Under the pieces are notes generated by a model. The model saw only the letters and a list, made by a program, of their open reading frames with translations. It was not told the origin of the DNA and did not search any database. Shown in pieces: positions 26,718 through 36,079 of a stretch of DNA of 64,000 nt; within the stretch, counting starts at the first letter, position 1; the number at the start of each line of letters is the position of its first letter. The DNA comes from Xylanibacillus composti. Its GTDB lineage: Bacteria; Bacillota; Bacilli; Paenibacillales; K13. The stretch lies in NCBI RefSeq assembly GCF_018403685.1, contig NZ_BOVK01000013.1:62001-126000 (forward strand), written 5' to 3'. The position numbers and the translations under genes are program-made.

Positions 26718-28271
26718 TTGAAAACATTTCAGGAACTAGAACTCGAACCCAAGGTACTCAAGGCGATTACGGAGCTTGGATTTGAGGAAGCGACACCCAT
26801 TCAGGAGAAGGCTATTCCCATTGCAATGGCAGGCCGCGATCTGATCGGCCAGGCACAGACAGGTACAGGCAAAACCGCTGCATTCGGCATCCCGCTGATC
26901 AATAAAATTCCTCCGACAGAAGACCGCATTGTTTCGTTGATCATGGCTCCAACCCGCGAGCTCGCCATTCAGGTAGCAGAAGAAATCGGCAAGCTGTCCC
27001 GGTTCAAGGGATTGCGCTCGCTGCCGATTTATGGAGGCCAGGATATCGGCAAGCAAATTCGCGCATTGAAGAAGCGCCCGCAAATCATCATCGGTACGCC
27101 AGGACGGCTGCTGGATCACATTAACCGCAAGACCATTCGGTTGGACTACGTGCAAACTGTCATTCTGGACGAAGCCGACGAGATGCTGGATATGGGATTC
27201 ATGGATGATATTACTTCGATCTTGAAGCTGATTCCCGAGGAGCGGCAGACGATGCTGTTCAGCGCAACGATGCCTCCGAACATCCAGAAGCTGGCGCAGC
27301 AATTCCTGCGCAATCCCGAGCATGTATCGGTCGTGCCGAAGCAGGTGAGCGCTCCGCTGATCAATCAGGCGTATATTGAGGTGCAGGAGCGCCAGAAATT
27401 TGATGCGCTGTGCAGATTGGTCGATATGGAAGCGCCAGAGCTGGCAATCATCTTCGGACGCACAAAGCGCCGTGTGGATGAGCTGAGCGAAGCGCTGCAA
27501 AAGCGCGGCTATTCGGCAGAAGGGCTGCACGGAGACTTGTCGCAAAATCAGCGCGATACGGTGATGCGGAAGTTCAGGGACGGCAGCATTGATGTGCTGG
27601 TGGCGACAGACGTTGCGGCGCGCGGCTTGGACGTGTCGGGTGTGACGCACGTCATCAACTTTGACCTGCCGCAAGACCCCGAGAGCTATGTGCATCGGAT
27701 CGGCCGGACGGGGCGCGCAGGCAAGGAAGGCGTGGCCTGGACATTTGTGACGCCGCGCGAGATCGATCACCTGCACTTCATCGAGAAGGTGACCAAGCAT
27801 CGGATTATGAAGAAGCCGTTGCCAAGTGTGGCTGAAGCGATGGAAGGCAAGCAAAAAATTATGGCGGAACGCATTCTGGAAGTCGTGCAAAGCGATAATT
27901 ACCAGGAGTTCAAAGGCTTGTCCATCCAACTGCTCGAACAGTATGATTCGGTTCATCTGATGTCTGCGGCTCTTAAGCTGTTGACAGGCGAGCAGAACGA
28001 AGTGGAAATTAACCTGACGCCGGAAGATCCGATTCGCGCGAAGAAGCGCAAGCCTGACATTCGAGGCGGCAATCGCCGTTACGGCAGCAGCTATGGCGGA
28101 GGCAACCGCGGAGGCAAGACTGGCGGAGGCAATCGCGGCTATCGCGGAGACGGGCGCGGCGGACGCAATGAACGCGGGGATCGAGGCGGCAGCCGTTATG
28201 CAAAAAGCGGCAGCAGCAATCGCTACGGCGGCGGGGATTCTTCCTTCTCCAAAGAATCGAATTACCGCTAA
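26718..28271 (+). CDS. cshA: DEAD-box RNA helicase (CshA type)
   Basis: 517 residues from TTG 26718 (AAAAGGAG about eleven bases upstream). All helicase motifs appear in order: Q motif ([13 protein letters not shown]), AQTGTGKTA (I), PTRELA (Ia), TPGRLLD (Ib), DEAD (III strand, [11 protein letters not shown]), SAT, then IFGRTKRR (IV), DVAARGLD (V) and [10 protein letters not shown] (VI). An ordered C-terminal domain (about 400-430) and a Gly/Arg-rich tail ([15 protein letters not shown] repeats) follow, as in CshA, which joins the RNA degradosome and ribosome assembly in bacilli. The tail's RNA affinity is typical of cold-shock helicases. A terminator follows. Confidence 0.93.
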   Translation: MKTFQELELEPKVLKAITELGFEEATPIQEKAIPIAMAGRDLIGQAQTGTGKTAAFGIPLINKIPPTEDRIVSLIMAPTRELAIQVAEEIGKLSRFKGLRSLPIYGGQDIGKQIRALKKRPQIIIGTPGRLLDHINRKTIRLDYVQTVILDEADEMLDMGFMDDITSILKLIPEERQTMLFSATMPPNIQKLAQQFLRNPEHVSVVPKQVSAPLINQAYIEVQERQKFDALCRLVDMEAPELAIIFGRTKRRVDELSEALQKRGYSAEGLHGDLSQNQRDTVMRKFRDGSIDVLVATDVAARGLDVSGVTHVINFDLPQDPESYVHRIGRTGRAGKEGVAWTFVTPREIDHLHFIEKVTKHRIMKKPLPSVAEAMEGKQKIMAERILEVVQSDNYQEFKGLSIQLLEQYDSVHLMSAALKLLTGEQNEVEINLTPEDPIRAKKRKPDIRGGNRRYGSSYGGGNRGGKTGGGNRGYRGDGRGGRNERGDRGGSRYAKSGSSNRYGGGDSSFSKESNYR

Positions 28272-28288
28272 GTAAGCATCATCGAAGA

Positions 28289-28330
28289 GCCGGTTTCGCC
28301 GTCGGAACAGCGGCGGAATCGGCATTTCTT
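28289..28330 (+). terminator. Terminator after the helicase gene
   Basis: GCCGGTTTCGCCG (28289-28301) pairs with CGGCGGAATCGGC (28311-28323) through two G-T pairs, followed by ATTTCTTT. Confidence 0.65.
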
Positions 28331-28417
28331 TACGCGGTCCCGCGAATAGGCAGCATAGGCCCTCTAGGTTGTCTATATTAGCGGGCTAACTTACATGACG
28401 CAAAAGGAGTGGTTGCA

Positions 28418-29206
28418 TTGGAAATGAACGGATTTATGGGTGGGTTGTACCGTATTACGGAATGGATTATGCGCTTCTCAGTGACCAATGTGCTGTGGGT
28501 GCTGTGCTCCGCCCCGTTTTTTTTCTTCGGACTTAGCTTGCTTACAGCGGAAAATACGGAACAAATACGGAGCGTGCTCTACTTGATGGCTGCCGTAGCC
28601 CCCTTTACCTTGTTTCCGGCAACTACTGCCATGTTTACGGTTGTGCGCAAGTGGATTATGGGGCAGGAGGATGCCCCCCTGCTGCGCACCTTTTTCAAGG
28701 GATTTAAGGACAATTATGTGCAAAGCCTGTTGGGCGGCTTGCTGTATACTGTGATCTATGCGGTCATGATCATGAACTTCCAGTTTTACAGCGCACAAGC
28801 GAACCTATCCGGAATTTTGGCTATCATGTTCCTTGTATTTATGGTCGTGCTCGGCATTTCAGCCTTCCATTTCTTTTCGCTGACAGCGCACATGTATATG
28901 TCGACATTGCAGCTCTTGAAAAATTCGGTGCTGATCACCATAGGCCGACCGCTTACCTCCATCATGATTGCGTTATCGGCTGGCGTCATCCTTTACATAA
29001 GCTTTTATCAGTTTCCTTTTCTGATCCCGTTTTTTATGGGCAGCCTGATTGCGTATATGGCGTTCTGGCACTTTTATCGCGTGTATCAGAAGGCGTTGGA
29101 TATCCAGAAGCAGAAGGAAGAAGCGGAAGCGGCCGCCGATGAAGAGGACATGGACATGCTTGAACGGGCCGAGGCGGATTTGACAGAGGAATCGTCCAAG
29201 AAATAA
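28418..29206 (+). CDS. DUF624 (YesL family) membrane protein
   Basis: 262 residues from TTG 28418, eight bases behind AAAGGAG (ATG 28424 is the alternative). The opening MNGFMGGLYRITEWIMRFSVTNVLWVLC and PATTAMFTVVRKWIMG match DUF624/YesL, a five-to-six-helix family usually found beside sugar ABC transporters and YesM/YesN regulators in Paenibacillus and Bacillus. Here it is solitary, about 20 kb from the YesM system in this window. The C-terminal tail is unusual: a charged helix rich in Glu/Lys/Asp (KQKEEAEAAADEEDMDMLE). Function unknown. Confidence 0.8.
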   Translation: MEMNGFMGGLYRITEWIMRFSVTNVLWVLCSAPFFFFGLSLLTAENTEQIRSVLYLMAAVAPFTLFPATTAMFTVVRKWIMGQEDAPLLRTFFKGFKDNYVQSLLGGLLYTVIYAVMIMNFQFYSAQANLSGILAIMFLVFMVVLGISAFHFFSLTAHMYMSTLQLLKNSVLITIGRPLTSIMIALSAGVILYISFYQFPFLIPFFMGSLIAYMAFWHFYRVYQKALDIQKQKEEAEAAADEEDMDMLERAEADLTEESSKK

Positions 29207-29246
29207 CGTGTTCCCTGCACTCCCAGCAACTCCTAGCGGCTCGACG

Positions 29247-29275
29247 TTTACTTTTGCCGGAGAGCGGTCTATAAT
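29247..29275 (+). promoter_or_regulatory. Strong SigA-type promoter upstream of the 68-bp repeats and 6S RNA
   Basis: TTTACT (29247-29252), 17-bp spacer, perfect TATAAT (29270-29275). The predicted start is near 29282, about 230 nt before the 6S RNA. The tandem repeats lie between. Confidence 0.55.
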
Positions 29276-29314
29276 AGGGATAAGCCAATCAACGAAGTAC
29301 GGAAGCAACACAAT

Positions 29315-29505
29315 CCGCGAAAAGGAATAGGCTAAGCTTCAGAGCTTTTCTTCACTTTCGCCGGGTTAATTTAGATCGGGCCCCGCGAAAGTAATCGGAA
29401 TAAGCCTCCGAGCTTTTCTTCACTTTCGCCGGGTTAACTTAGATCGGGCCCCGCGAAAGTAATCGGAATAAGCCTCCGAGCTTTTCTTCACTTTCGTGGG
29501 TTAAG
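29315..29505 (+). repeat. 68-bp tandem repeat, about 2.8 copies, each with a hairpin
   Basis: GAGCTTTTCTTCACTTTCG begins at 29342, 29410 and 29478, exactly 68 bp apart. The two full copies differ at one base. The third copy is cut off after 28 bp, and a degenerate partial copy precedes the first. Within each full unit ACTTTCGC-C-GGG pairs with CCC-C-GCGAAAGT around a 15-nt loop, giving an 11-bp stem. No protein is encoded. Confidence 0.85.
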
Positions 29506-29513
29506 AAAAAAAA

Positions 29514-29702
29514 GAATATCCTGCGTTGTGCGTATGGTTCCATAATTGTTTTGAACCAATGATTGTTTCACGGGATTCCAACATCTTGTCGTGGCTGACA
29601 TGCCCCCAAAAGGGGACTTCAAAAGCGGCATTGCGGTAACCCACCTGCGAGAGCGGGTTCATGAAACAAGTAGAACTATACGGCAATAGCGGGTATTTTT
29701 TT
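29514..29702 (+). ncRNA. ssrS: 6S RNA
   Basis: About 189 nt that I recognise as the Bacillus-type 6S RNA. The ends close into a long stem: ATATCCTGCGTTGTGCGTATG at the 5' side pairs, with G-U pairs, with CATACGGCAATAGCGGGTAT-like sequence at the 3' side (29679-29696, ACTATACGGCAATAGCGGG). The central part carries the conserved 'TGTTTCACGGGATTCC' and 'GCGGTAACCCACC..GAGCGGGTTCATGAAACAA' strands, whose TGTTTCA/TGAAACA segments pair across the promoter-mimic bulge. A T run ends it. 6S RNA binds SigA RNA polymerase in stationary phase and serves as a template for product RNAs. Ends are approximate. Confidence 0.85.
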
Positions 29703-29805
29703 GCCCTTTAATCGCCAGAGCTGAACAGCTCCCATGTGATCCCTCCGTTACTTCCAAGTGCAGAGGATTGGGCTTGCTGCTGCTTCTGGCTTGTGCTAAA
29801 CTTAC

Positions 29806-29818
29806 TTTATTCAATAAA
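29806..29818 (+). promoter_or_regulatory. Palindromic operator candidate for the ROK regulator
   Basis: TTTATTCAATAAA is a perfect 13-bp palindrome 20 bp before the ROK start codon. Its form resembles ROK operators such as NagC/XylR sites (TTT-AT/AT-AAA symmetry), which suggests autoregulation of the galactose operon. Confidence 0.45.
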
Positions 29819-29838
29819 AAAAGAAAGGAGGACGAAGC

Positions 29839-31116
29839 ATGGTTGTTCAGACGGACGGAGCCAACAAGCGCGGGACACCAGCAACTGCAAAAGCCTCGCT
29901 CATCAAGGATATTAACACCGCAGCGGTTCTAGGCATTGTACGGGAGCAGGAGATGGTCTCGCGAGCAGACATTGCGAAGACGTGCGGACTTACACCGGCT
30001 ACGGTGTCGAGCATCGTGAGTGATTTGCTTGAGCTCGGGATTGTGAGGGAAACGGGAAGCGGGACATCAAGCGGTGGGCGCAAGCCGACGATGATTGCCC
30101 TAAATGAAAGGGCATGGGGAGCCATTGGCCTCGATCTTGGACCTCGCCAGATTCACGCCGGGATCGTCGATTTGCATGGAAAGGCGGTTCATGATGAGAT
30201 CGTTCCGCTTCCAGCTGATCGATCAGAAGCTGCCATCCTTGGCTTGATGGACCAAGTGACAGATCGCTTGCTGAAATGGGCAGCATCCCGTTCCATGCGC
30301 ATGGTTGGTCTGGGAATCGGCGCGCACGGGCTCGTCGATCCGAATGCGGGGGTATCCCTGTATGCGCCGGCCTTCCAATGGAAGCAGGTCGCAGTACGCG
30401 AATGGTTCAATGATCGGTATGAGCTTCCCGTTATGGTAGACAACGACGCGCGCGCGATGGCAGCGGGGGAGAAATGGTTTGGGGCCGCGCAGCAGGCGGA
30501 GAGCTTTGTATTTCTGAACGTTGGAACAGGCATTGGTTCAGGGATTTATCTGAATGGCCAGCTGTTGTACGGCGCGCATTTCGGAGCAGGGGAAATTGGC
30601 CATATCCCCATTTCTGATGACAGCCAAGAAATTTGCTATTGCGGCAAGAGAGGCTGCCTGTCGACATTCGCCTCCGGTCCGGCTTTGGAGAAGCGCGCGC
30701 GCATCGCTGTGAGGCAGGGCGCAGACAGCCTGCTGGAACAGCTGTCGGCAGGGAAGCCGGAGCGTATTACCGGCCAGCTGATTCATCAGGCGGCCATGCA
30801 GGGGGATGAACTCGCCGTTCGCCTATTGCGGGAAACCGGGGAGCATATCGGCAGCGCGTTGGCGATGATGGTGAACGTTGTCAACCCGGATATGATCCTG
30901 ATCGGAGGCGGCGTATCGGAGGCAGGCGAATTTTTGTTCCATCCTATTCGCGAAACCGTGCGCAAGGAAGCCATGGCAGTCAACACGGAGCGCTTGTCCA
31001 TCATGCCCGGGCAATTAGGCGCTGTATGCGGCGTTGTAGGTGCAGCCACACTGCTGTTGCAGGAAGTGTTTGCTCAGCCTAAGACATATTTGACTAGGGG
31101 AGGAACCTTGATATGA
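29839..31116 (+). CDS. ROK family transcriptional regulator of the galactose operon
   Basis: 425 residues, ATG 29839 behind AAAGGAGGACGAAGC. An N-terminal winged helix-turn-helix (VSRADIAKTCGLTPATVSSIVSDLLELGIV, residues about 35-65) joins a ROK sugar-kinase-like domain: GLDLGPRQIHAGIVDL, VDNDARAMAAGEKWFG, LNVGTGIGSGI and a zinc-binding CYCGKRGCLST. The DNA-binding domain plus ROK fold is the XylR/NagC regulator type, not a kinase: the phosphate-binding Asp-Gly motif of ROK kinases is changed. It likely senses a galactose-derived sugar. Its stop overlaps the galK start (ATGA), so the regulator is in the operon. Confidence 0.88.
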   Translation: MVVQTDGANKRGTPATAKASLIKDINTAAVLGIVREQEMVSRADIAKTCGLTPATVSSIVSDLLELGIVRETGSGTSSGGRKPTMIALNERAWGAIGLDLGPRQIHAGIVDLHGKAVHDEIVPLPADRSEAAILGLMDQVTDRLLKWAASRSMRMVGLGIGAHGLVDPNAGVSLYAPAFQWKQVAVREWFNDRYELPVMVDNDARAMAAGEKWFGAAQQAESFVFLNVGTGIGSGIYLNGQLLYGAHFGAGEIGHIPISDDSQEICYCGKRGCLSTFASGPALEKRARIAVRQGADSLLEQLSAGKPERITGQLIHQAAMQGDELAVRLLRETGEHIGSALAMMVNVVNPDMILIGGGVSEAGEFLFHPIRETVRKEAMAVNTERLSIMPGQLGAVCGVVGAATLLLQEVFAQPKTYLTRGGTLI

Positions 31117-32306
31117 AGAGAATGGACAGACACAGACAGACTTTGACCGCAGCCTTTCATGAAGCATTCGACAATGCGGGAAAGGGAGAGGGTGGCTTGC
31201 GCTTCTTCTTCGCGCCAGGACGAGTCAACATGATTGGCGAGCACACCGATTACAACGGAGGGTACGTGTTCCCGGCAGCGCTCACCTTCGGCACCTGGGT
31301 GGTTGCTCGCAAGCGCCCGGATCGCAAGCTGCGGTTCGCCTCGCTGAATTTCCCGAGCATCCATGAATGCGATTTGGATCAGCTCGTATTCGCGGAGCAT
31401 GACCGTTGGGCGAATTATCCGAAGGCTGTGCTGGCCCACTTGCAAAAGCACGGGTACGACAGCTCCGGCTACGACTTGCTGTATGCCGGCAATATTCCGG
31501 GCTCCGGCTTGTCCTCTTCCGCTTCCATACAGCTCGTCACCGCATACGGCATCATGCGTTCGGAAGGCCGCGAGGTGGATCCGGTGAAGCTGGCATTGAT
31601 TGCGCAGGAATCGGAGAACCAGTTCATGGGCGTCAACTGCGGCATCATGGATCAATTTACGGTGGCCATGGGCAAGGAAGAGCATGCCATCCTGCTGAAA
31701 TGCGATACGCTGGATTATGAGCTTGTTCCGTTCCGACTAAGCGGCTACAAGGTGCTCATCGCCAATACGAACAAAAGCAGGGGACTCGTCGATTCCGCCT
31801 ACAACGAGCGCCGCGCGCAATGCGAGCAAGCGGTGGCGGACTTGCGTGCCAGTTTCCCGGATTTGAAGGTGCTGGGTGAATTGAATGCGGAGCAGCTGAA
31901 GACGCACATGCATGTTATTGGCGACAGCATCGTGCGCAAGCGTGCCGCCCACGTCATTGAGGAGAATGATCGGGTGCTGGCTTCCGTGAAGGCGTTGAAG
32001 CGAAATGACCTGCAGCAATTCGGACAGCTGATGAATGCCTCCCACGCTTCGCTGCGCGATTTGTATGAAGTGAGCTGCCACGAGCTGGACGTACTCGTAG
32101 AGGAGGCATTGCAAGTGGAAGGTGTTCTCGGTTCGCGGATGACCGGGGCCGGCTTCGGCGGATGCACGGTATCCATAGTGGAAGAGACTCAGGTAGATAC
32201 GTTTATTGAACGGGTGGGAGCAGCCTACAGAGAACGAACCGACTATGAGGCTGAATTCTACGTCGCTGATATCGGAAACGGCGTACATGAGAAAGAGGAG
32301 GAATAG
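31113..32306 (+). CDS. galK: Galactokinase
   Basis: 397 residues, ATG 31113 overlapping the regulator stop by four bases. GHMP-kinase signatures: the galactokinase motif FAPGRVNMIGEHTDYNGGYVFP (about residues 31-52; the family reads GRVNLIGEHTDYNGG), the ATP loop GNIPGSGLSSSASIQL (about 125-140) and the C-terminal MTGAGFGGCTVSIV. It phosphorylates galactose at C1, the first Leloir step. Length and motifs are typical. The following galE starts 5 bp after its stop, so galK-galE-galT form one transcript. Confidence 0.95.
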   Translation: MKRMDRHRQTLTAAFHEAFDNAGKGEGGLRFFFAPGRVNMIGEHTDYNGGYVFPAALTFGTWVVARKRPDRKLRFASLNFPSIHECDLDQLVFAEHDRWANYPKAVLAHLQKHGYDSSGYDLLYAGNIPGSGLSSSASIQLVTAYGIMRSEGREVDPVKLALIAQESENQFMGVNCGIMDQFTVAMGKEEHAILLKCDTLDYELVPFRLSGYKVLIANTNKSRGLVDSAYNERRAQCEQAVADLRASFPDLKVLGELNAEQLKTHMHVIGDSIVRKRAAHVIEENDRVLASVKALKRNDLQQFGQLMNASHASLRDLYEVSCHELDVLVEEALQVEGVLGSRMTGAGFGGCTVSIVEETQVDTFIERVGAAYRERTDYEAEFYVADIGNGVHEKEEE

Positions 32307-32311
32307 ACGGT

Positions 32312-33301
32312 ATGGCAGTATTGGTGACAGGAGGAGCCGGCTACATAGGCTCCCATACAGTGGCGGCCTTGTTAGAGCGGAATGAAGAGGTAGTGGTCGT
32401 TGATAACTTGTCGCAAGGACATCGCCAAGCGGTGTTGGGCGGCACGTTGTGTGTGGGCGATTTGCGGGACCGTTCTTGGCTGGATACCGTATTCCAGAGC
32501 CATCACATCGAGGCGGTCATTCACTTTGCTGCCAGCTCCCTCGTGGGAGAAAGCATGCAGGATCCCGGCAAGTACTATGACAACAACGTTTCCGGGACAT
32601 TGGCATTGCTCGAGACGATGCGTCAGCACGGTGTGAACCGGATCGTGTTTTCCTCAACCGCGGCAACTTATGGCGAGCCGGAACAGGTGCCCATTCGGGA
32701 GAATGATCGGACCGTTCCGACGAACACATACGGCGAGACCAAGCTGGCGATGGAGAAAATGATGAAATGGTTCGATTCGGCCTATGGGCTGAAATATGTC
32801 TCCCTTCGCTACTTCAACGCAGCCGGCGCACTGCCGGATGGCCGGATCGGCGAAGACCATCATCCGGAAACCCATTTGATTCCGCTTATCCTGCAGGTGC
32901 CGCTTGGACAGCGCGAGCACATTTCGATTTTCGGGGATGATTATGCCACTGCGGATGGCACTTGCATTCGCGATTATATCCACGTGTGCGATTTGGCGGA
33001 TGCGCATATACTGGCGCTGGAAAAGCTGCGGCAGGGCGGGGCAAGCAGCATTTACAACCTAGGAAGCGGGAATGGTTTTTCGGTGAAAGAAGTGATCGAT
33101 GTCTGCCGCAAGGTGACCGGCCACCCGATCCCTGCTGTGGTACAGCCGCGCAGGGCGGGAGACCCGGCTGTGCTGATTGCATCCAGCGAGCGTATTCGAG
33201 CTGAGCTGGGCTGGCAGCCCAAGCGCGATAGTCTGGAGACGATTGTGGGAGACGCGTGGCAATGGCACCAAGCGAATCCGAATGGATACGGGCAAGATTA
33301 G
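32312..33301 (+). CDS. galE: UDP-glucose 4-epimerase
   Basis: 329 residues, ATG 32312. Rossmann start VLVTGGAGYIGSHTV (residues 3-17), the catalytic SSTAATYGEP and YGETKLAMEK (Tyr-x-x-x-Lys), NAAGALPDGRIGEDHHPETHLIPLILQ and the C-terminal sugar-nucleotide loop typical of GalE. It interconverts UDP-galactose and UDP-glucose with NAD as a bound cofactor. It is the second Leloir enzyme encoded here, five bases from galK and 34 bp before galT. Confidence 0.95.
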   Translation: MAVLVTGGAGYIGSHTVAALLERNEEVVVVDNLSQGHRQAVLGGTLCVGDLRDRSWLDTVFQSHHIEAVIHFAASSLVGESMQDPGKYYDNNVSGTLALLETMRQHGVNRIVFSSTAATYGEPEQVPIRENDRTVPTNTYGETKLAMEKMMKWFDSAYGLKYVSLRYFNAAGALPDGRIGEDHHPETHLIPLILQVPLGQREHISIFGDDYATADGTCIRDYIHVCDLADAHILALEKLRQGGASSIYNLGSGNGFSVKEVIDVCRKVTGHPIPAVVQPRRAGDPAVLIASSERIRAELGWQPKRDSLETIVGDAWQWHQANPNGYGQD

Positions 33302-33335
33302 CGGAAGCATGTGACAGCTAGGAGGAGGGGGAAAT

Positions 33336-34901
33336 ATGAGTCTGGCAGCGGATGTGGAAAGGCTGCTGCGCTATGGCCAAGCGCACGGGCTGTTGAAGGA
33401 GGAAGACCGCATTCCGGCACGCAATGCGTTGCTGGATTTGTTCAGGCTGGAAGAGCCGCTGGAAGGGGAGGCATACGACACCATTCAGGCTGAGCCGGTT
33501 CCCGCGATGGTCACAGAAATTATGGACCGTTTGCTCGATGAGGCTTACCGGAGCGGGATTATGCCCGATAATACCTTGACCTGCCGCGATCTATGGGATG
33601 CGCGCATTATGGGCTTGCTTATGCCGCGACAGTCGGAAGTGGCAAGGCAATTTTGGAATACGGCAAAGCGCTCCATCCGTCAGGCGACGGACGAGTTTTA
33701 CGCCCTGTCGCAGGCTTCGAACTATATCCGCATGGACCGAATCAGCAAGAATGAATATTGGGTTTGCGATACCCCTTATGGTCAACTGCAAATTACGATT
33801 AACTTGTCCAAGCCGGAAAAAGATCCGAAGGAAATTGCTGACGAGCGCAATGCGCCGAAACGGAATTATCCCAAATGCCTGCTATGTGTGGAAAATGTCG
33901 GTTACGCCGGTCGGCTCAATCATCCCGCCAGGCAAAATCATCGTGTCGTACCGGTGAATATCGCAGGAGAACACTGGTATTTGCAGTATTCGCCGTACGT
34001 ATACTATAACGAACACAGCATAATCTTCTCGGCCGAGCATAGGCCGATGCAGATTGAACCGGCTACCTTCACGCGATTGCTGGATTTCGCAAGCCAATTT
34101 CCGCATTATTTCGTCGGTTCGAATGCGGACCTGCCGATCGTGGGCGGTTCGATCCTTAATCATGATCACTTTCAGGGAGGCAGGCATGCGTTTCCTATGC
34201 AGCGGGCAGAGGCAGAGAGGCTGTATGCCCATTCCAGTTACCCGGGTGTGACAGCCGCACTGGTGAAGTGGCCGCTATCTGTCATTCGGCTTTCCGGGAA
34301 AGACCGGAATGCGTTGGCCAGCCTCGCAGCAGAACTGCTGGCGCATTGGCGTTCTTACGAGGATGGCGATGCAGAGATCATCGCCTTTACCGAAACGGAC
34401 GGCCGAAAAATTCCGCATAACACGATAACCCCGATTGCCCGCGTGAATGAAGACGGCGAGTATGAGATGGACCTGGTGCTGCGCAATAACAGAACTTCGG
34501 AAGAGCACCCGCATGGCATTTTTCACCCGCACCAGGAACTGCATCATATCAAGAAGGAAAATATCGGATTGATCGAAGTGATGGGATTGGCTGTATTGCC
34601 TGGCAGACTGCAGGCCGAATTGAGGGAAATTCGTGCGCTGCTGACCGGCCAGCGGCATTATGATGCAAACGAAATAAAACGAGATGAGGCTCTCGCCAAG
34701 CACGGATCATGGATTGAGGAGCTGGTTCGCCGCTCGGGAACCGGACTGACAGAAGCGCAAGCCATGCGTGTGCTGCAGGAAGCGGTAGGAGACAAGTTTC
34801 TGCAAGTGCTGGAACATGCGGGGGTATTTAAGCAAACGGCTTCGGGGCGATCCGCATTTGATCGCTGCATGGCAAACGCAGGATTGCAGAGGACTAAATA
34901 G
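33336..34901 (+). CDS. galT: UDP-glucose--hexose-1-phosphate uridylyltransferase, GalT family 2
   Basis: 521 residues, ATG 33336 behind AGGAGGGGG. This is the Firmicute GalT type (family 2, about 500 residues), not the E. coli type. Key segments: YPKCLLCVENVGYAGR, a core block with GGSILNHDHFQGGRHAFPM (the HxHxQ-like nucleotidyl-transfer histidines), and late EEHPHGIFHPHQELHHIKKENIGLIEVMG. It moves UMP from UDP-glucose to galactose 1-phosphate. Last gene of the gal operon; no clear terminator was found before the next gene, 135 bp on. Confidence 0.93.
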   Translation: MSLAADVERLLRYGQAHGLLKEEDRIPARNALLDLFRLEEPLEGEAYDTIQAEPVPAMVTEIMDRLLDEAYRSGIMPDNTLTCRDLWDARIMGLLMPRQSEVARQFWNTAKRSIRQATDEFYALSQASNYIRMDRISKNEYWVCDTPYGQLQITINLSKPEKDPKEIADERNAPKRNYPKCLLCVENVGYAGRLNHPARQNHRVVPVNIAGEHWYLQYSPYVYYNEHSIIFSAEHRPMQIEPATFTRLLDFASQFPHYFVGSNADLPIVGGSILNHDHFQGGRHAFPMQRAEAERLYAHSSYPGVTAALVKWPLSVIRLSGKDRNALASLAAELLAHWRSYEDGDAEIIAFTETDGRKIPHNTITPIARVNEDGEYEMDLVLRNNRTSEEHPHGIFHPHQELHHIKKENIGLIEVMGLAVLPGRLQAELREIRALLTGQRHYDANEIKRDEALAKHGSWIEELVRRSGTGLTEAQAMRVLQEAVGDKFLQVLEHAGVFKQTASGRSAFDRCMANAGLQRTK

Positions 34902-35035
34902 GACATTTGCCGCATCGTCCACTCCTCCTCAGGGGAGATGTCAGAAATTACAAAGAGGAATTTCCTTACTGCTGGCGAAACATGTCCAATAGACAACTAG
35001 ATGTGCAGCAATGGCAGTCGCAGGAGGACAATCGA

Positions 35036-36001
35036 ATGAAACCAGCAAGAAGTTTTCTGTTCGGCATACTTGTCGGTGGCATTTGTACAGGCAGCATTGG
35101 CTTTGCCGCTTCCGAATCTGTACAAATCGAGGTTACGATGCCGCAGGTGACATATTGGTTCGACGGCAAGCGGGTGAACGACGAGGAAGCATCGAGCGCA
35201 CCTGACACGATCGCCTACGAAGGTGTCTATTACGTTCCGGCTCGCTCGTTCGCAGAAGGGCTTGGCAACGAGGTGGAGTGGGATGCTGATTCCAAGGAGG
35301 TGCATATTCGCTCCGTTGAGAAGCTGGCCTTTGATGTGATCGGCGAAGAGGAAGTGCCGGAGGAGCTAGCCGGCTGGATCGAGCAGTCCTTGCCGCTCCC
35401 GATGGCGCAGGTTAGGGAATACAAAGGAAATACATACATATTGATTACTAGGGGAAAGCAGGCGACTGGCGGTTACGGCGTGGAGGTTCTGGAGCTCAAG
35501 CGGTATAAGGATGAGATAGAGGCAGTGGTGGCGTTCGCAGATCCGGCCAAAGGAATGCTGATGACAACAGAGGTTTCCTTCCCCTATGTCCTCTTGCGTG
35601 TAAGAGGGACGGAATTGCCTCCCGTTCATTTCTACGAAGTGCAAGGGGAGGACATAGCGGAATGGACCGGCCCGAATCTGCCCGCCATTGTCGAGGCAGG
35701 CGAGTCCATAGCCTTGTTTGCACCGCATTGGGATCGCGGCACGCTCAAGATTAGCGGCGCGGCGAGATCGTTCGCAGGGCAAGTGTCTGTCGCACTGACG
35801 GATGAAAGCGGACGCATTCTGCAGGAGCAATTGGTTCAGGCTTCCGCGAATGCTCCGGATTGGGGAAGGTTTGAAGCGGAATTTGACTACGAGAATAGGC
35901 CGGAGATGCTGTCCCTAGTCATCGAAGTGATCGCTTCACAGGAAGGGCAGGAGGCTGAGCAGCTGCAAGTTCAGTTAGCTGTGCCTGCGCCGCACAAATG
36001 A
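35036..36001 (+). CDS. Copper amine oxidase N-terminal domain protein, exported
   Basis: 321 residues from ATG 35036, eight bases behind AGGAGG. An N-terminal signal peptide (residues 1-23, RSFLFGILVGGICTGSIGFAA) is followed by the copper-amine-oxidase-N-like domain used as a surface module in Paenibacillus (VNDEEASSAPDTIAYEGVYYVPARSFAEGLGNEVEWDADSKEVHI; the 'VPLR-F-ALG' style repeat). The rest contains beta-rich domains with no recognised catalysis (a PrcB-like segment and a C-terminal Ig-like domain). A wall or surface role is likely. It follows galT with no terminator, but its function seems unrelated. Confidence 0.7.
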   Translation: MKPARSFLFGILVGGICTGSIGFAASESVQIEVTMPQVTYWFDGKRVNDEEASSAPDTIAYEGVYYVPARSFAEGLGNEVEWDADSKEVHIRSVEKLAFDVIGEEEVPEELAGWIEQSLPLPMAQVREYKGNTYILITRGKQATGGYGVEVLELKRYKDEIEAVVAFADPAKGMLMTTEVSFPYVLLRVRGTELPPVHFYEVQGEDIAEWTGPNLPAIVEAGESIALFAPHWDRGTLKISGAARSFAGQVSVALTDESGRILQEQLVQASANAPDWGRFEAEFDYENRPEMLSLVIEVIASQEGQEAEQLQVQLAVPAPHK

Positions 36002-36079
36002 GCCGTGGTAATAGATGACAAAGCATGATATGATAATAGACAGCGGAAACTTCGGACAACGGTAAGGAGGCACATCCAG

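Noticed and set aside
26736-28325. 529-residue minus-strand ORF opposite the helicase
   Set aside because: Antisense shadow of the helicase caused by biased codon use; low-complexity Ala/His-rich product, no start signal.
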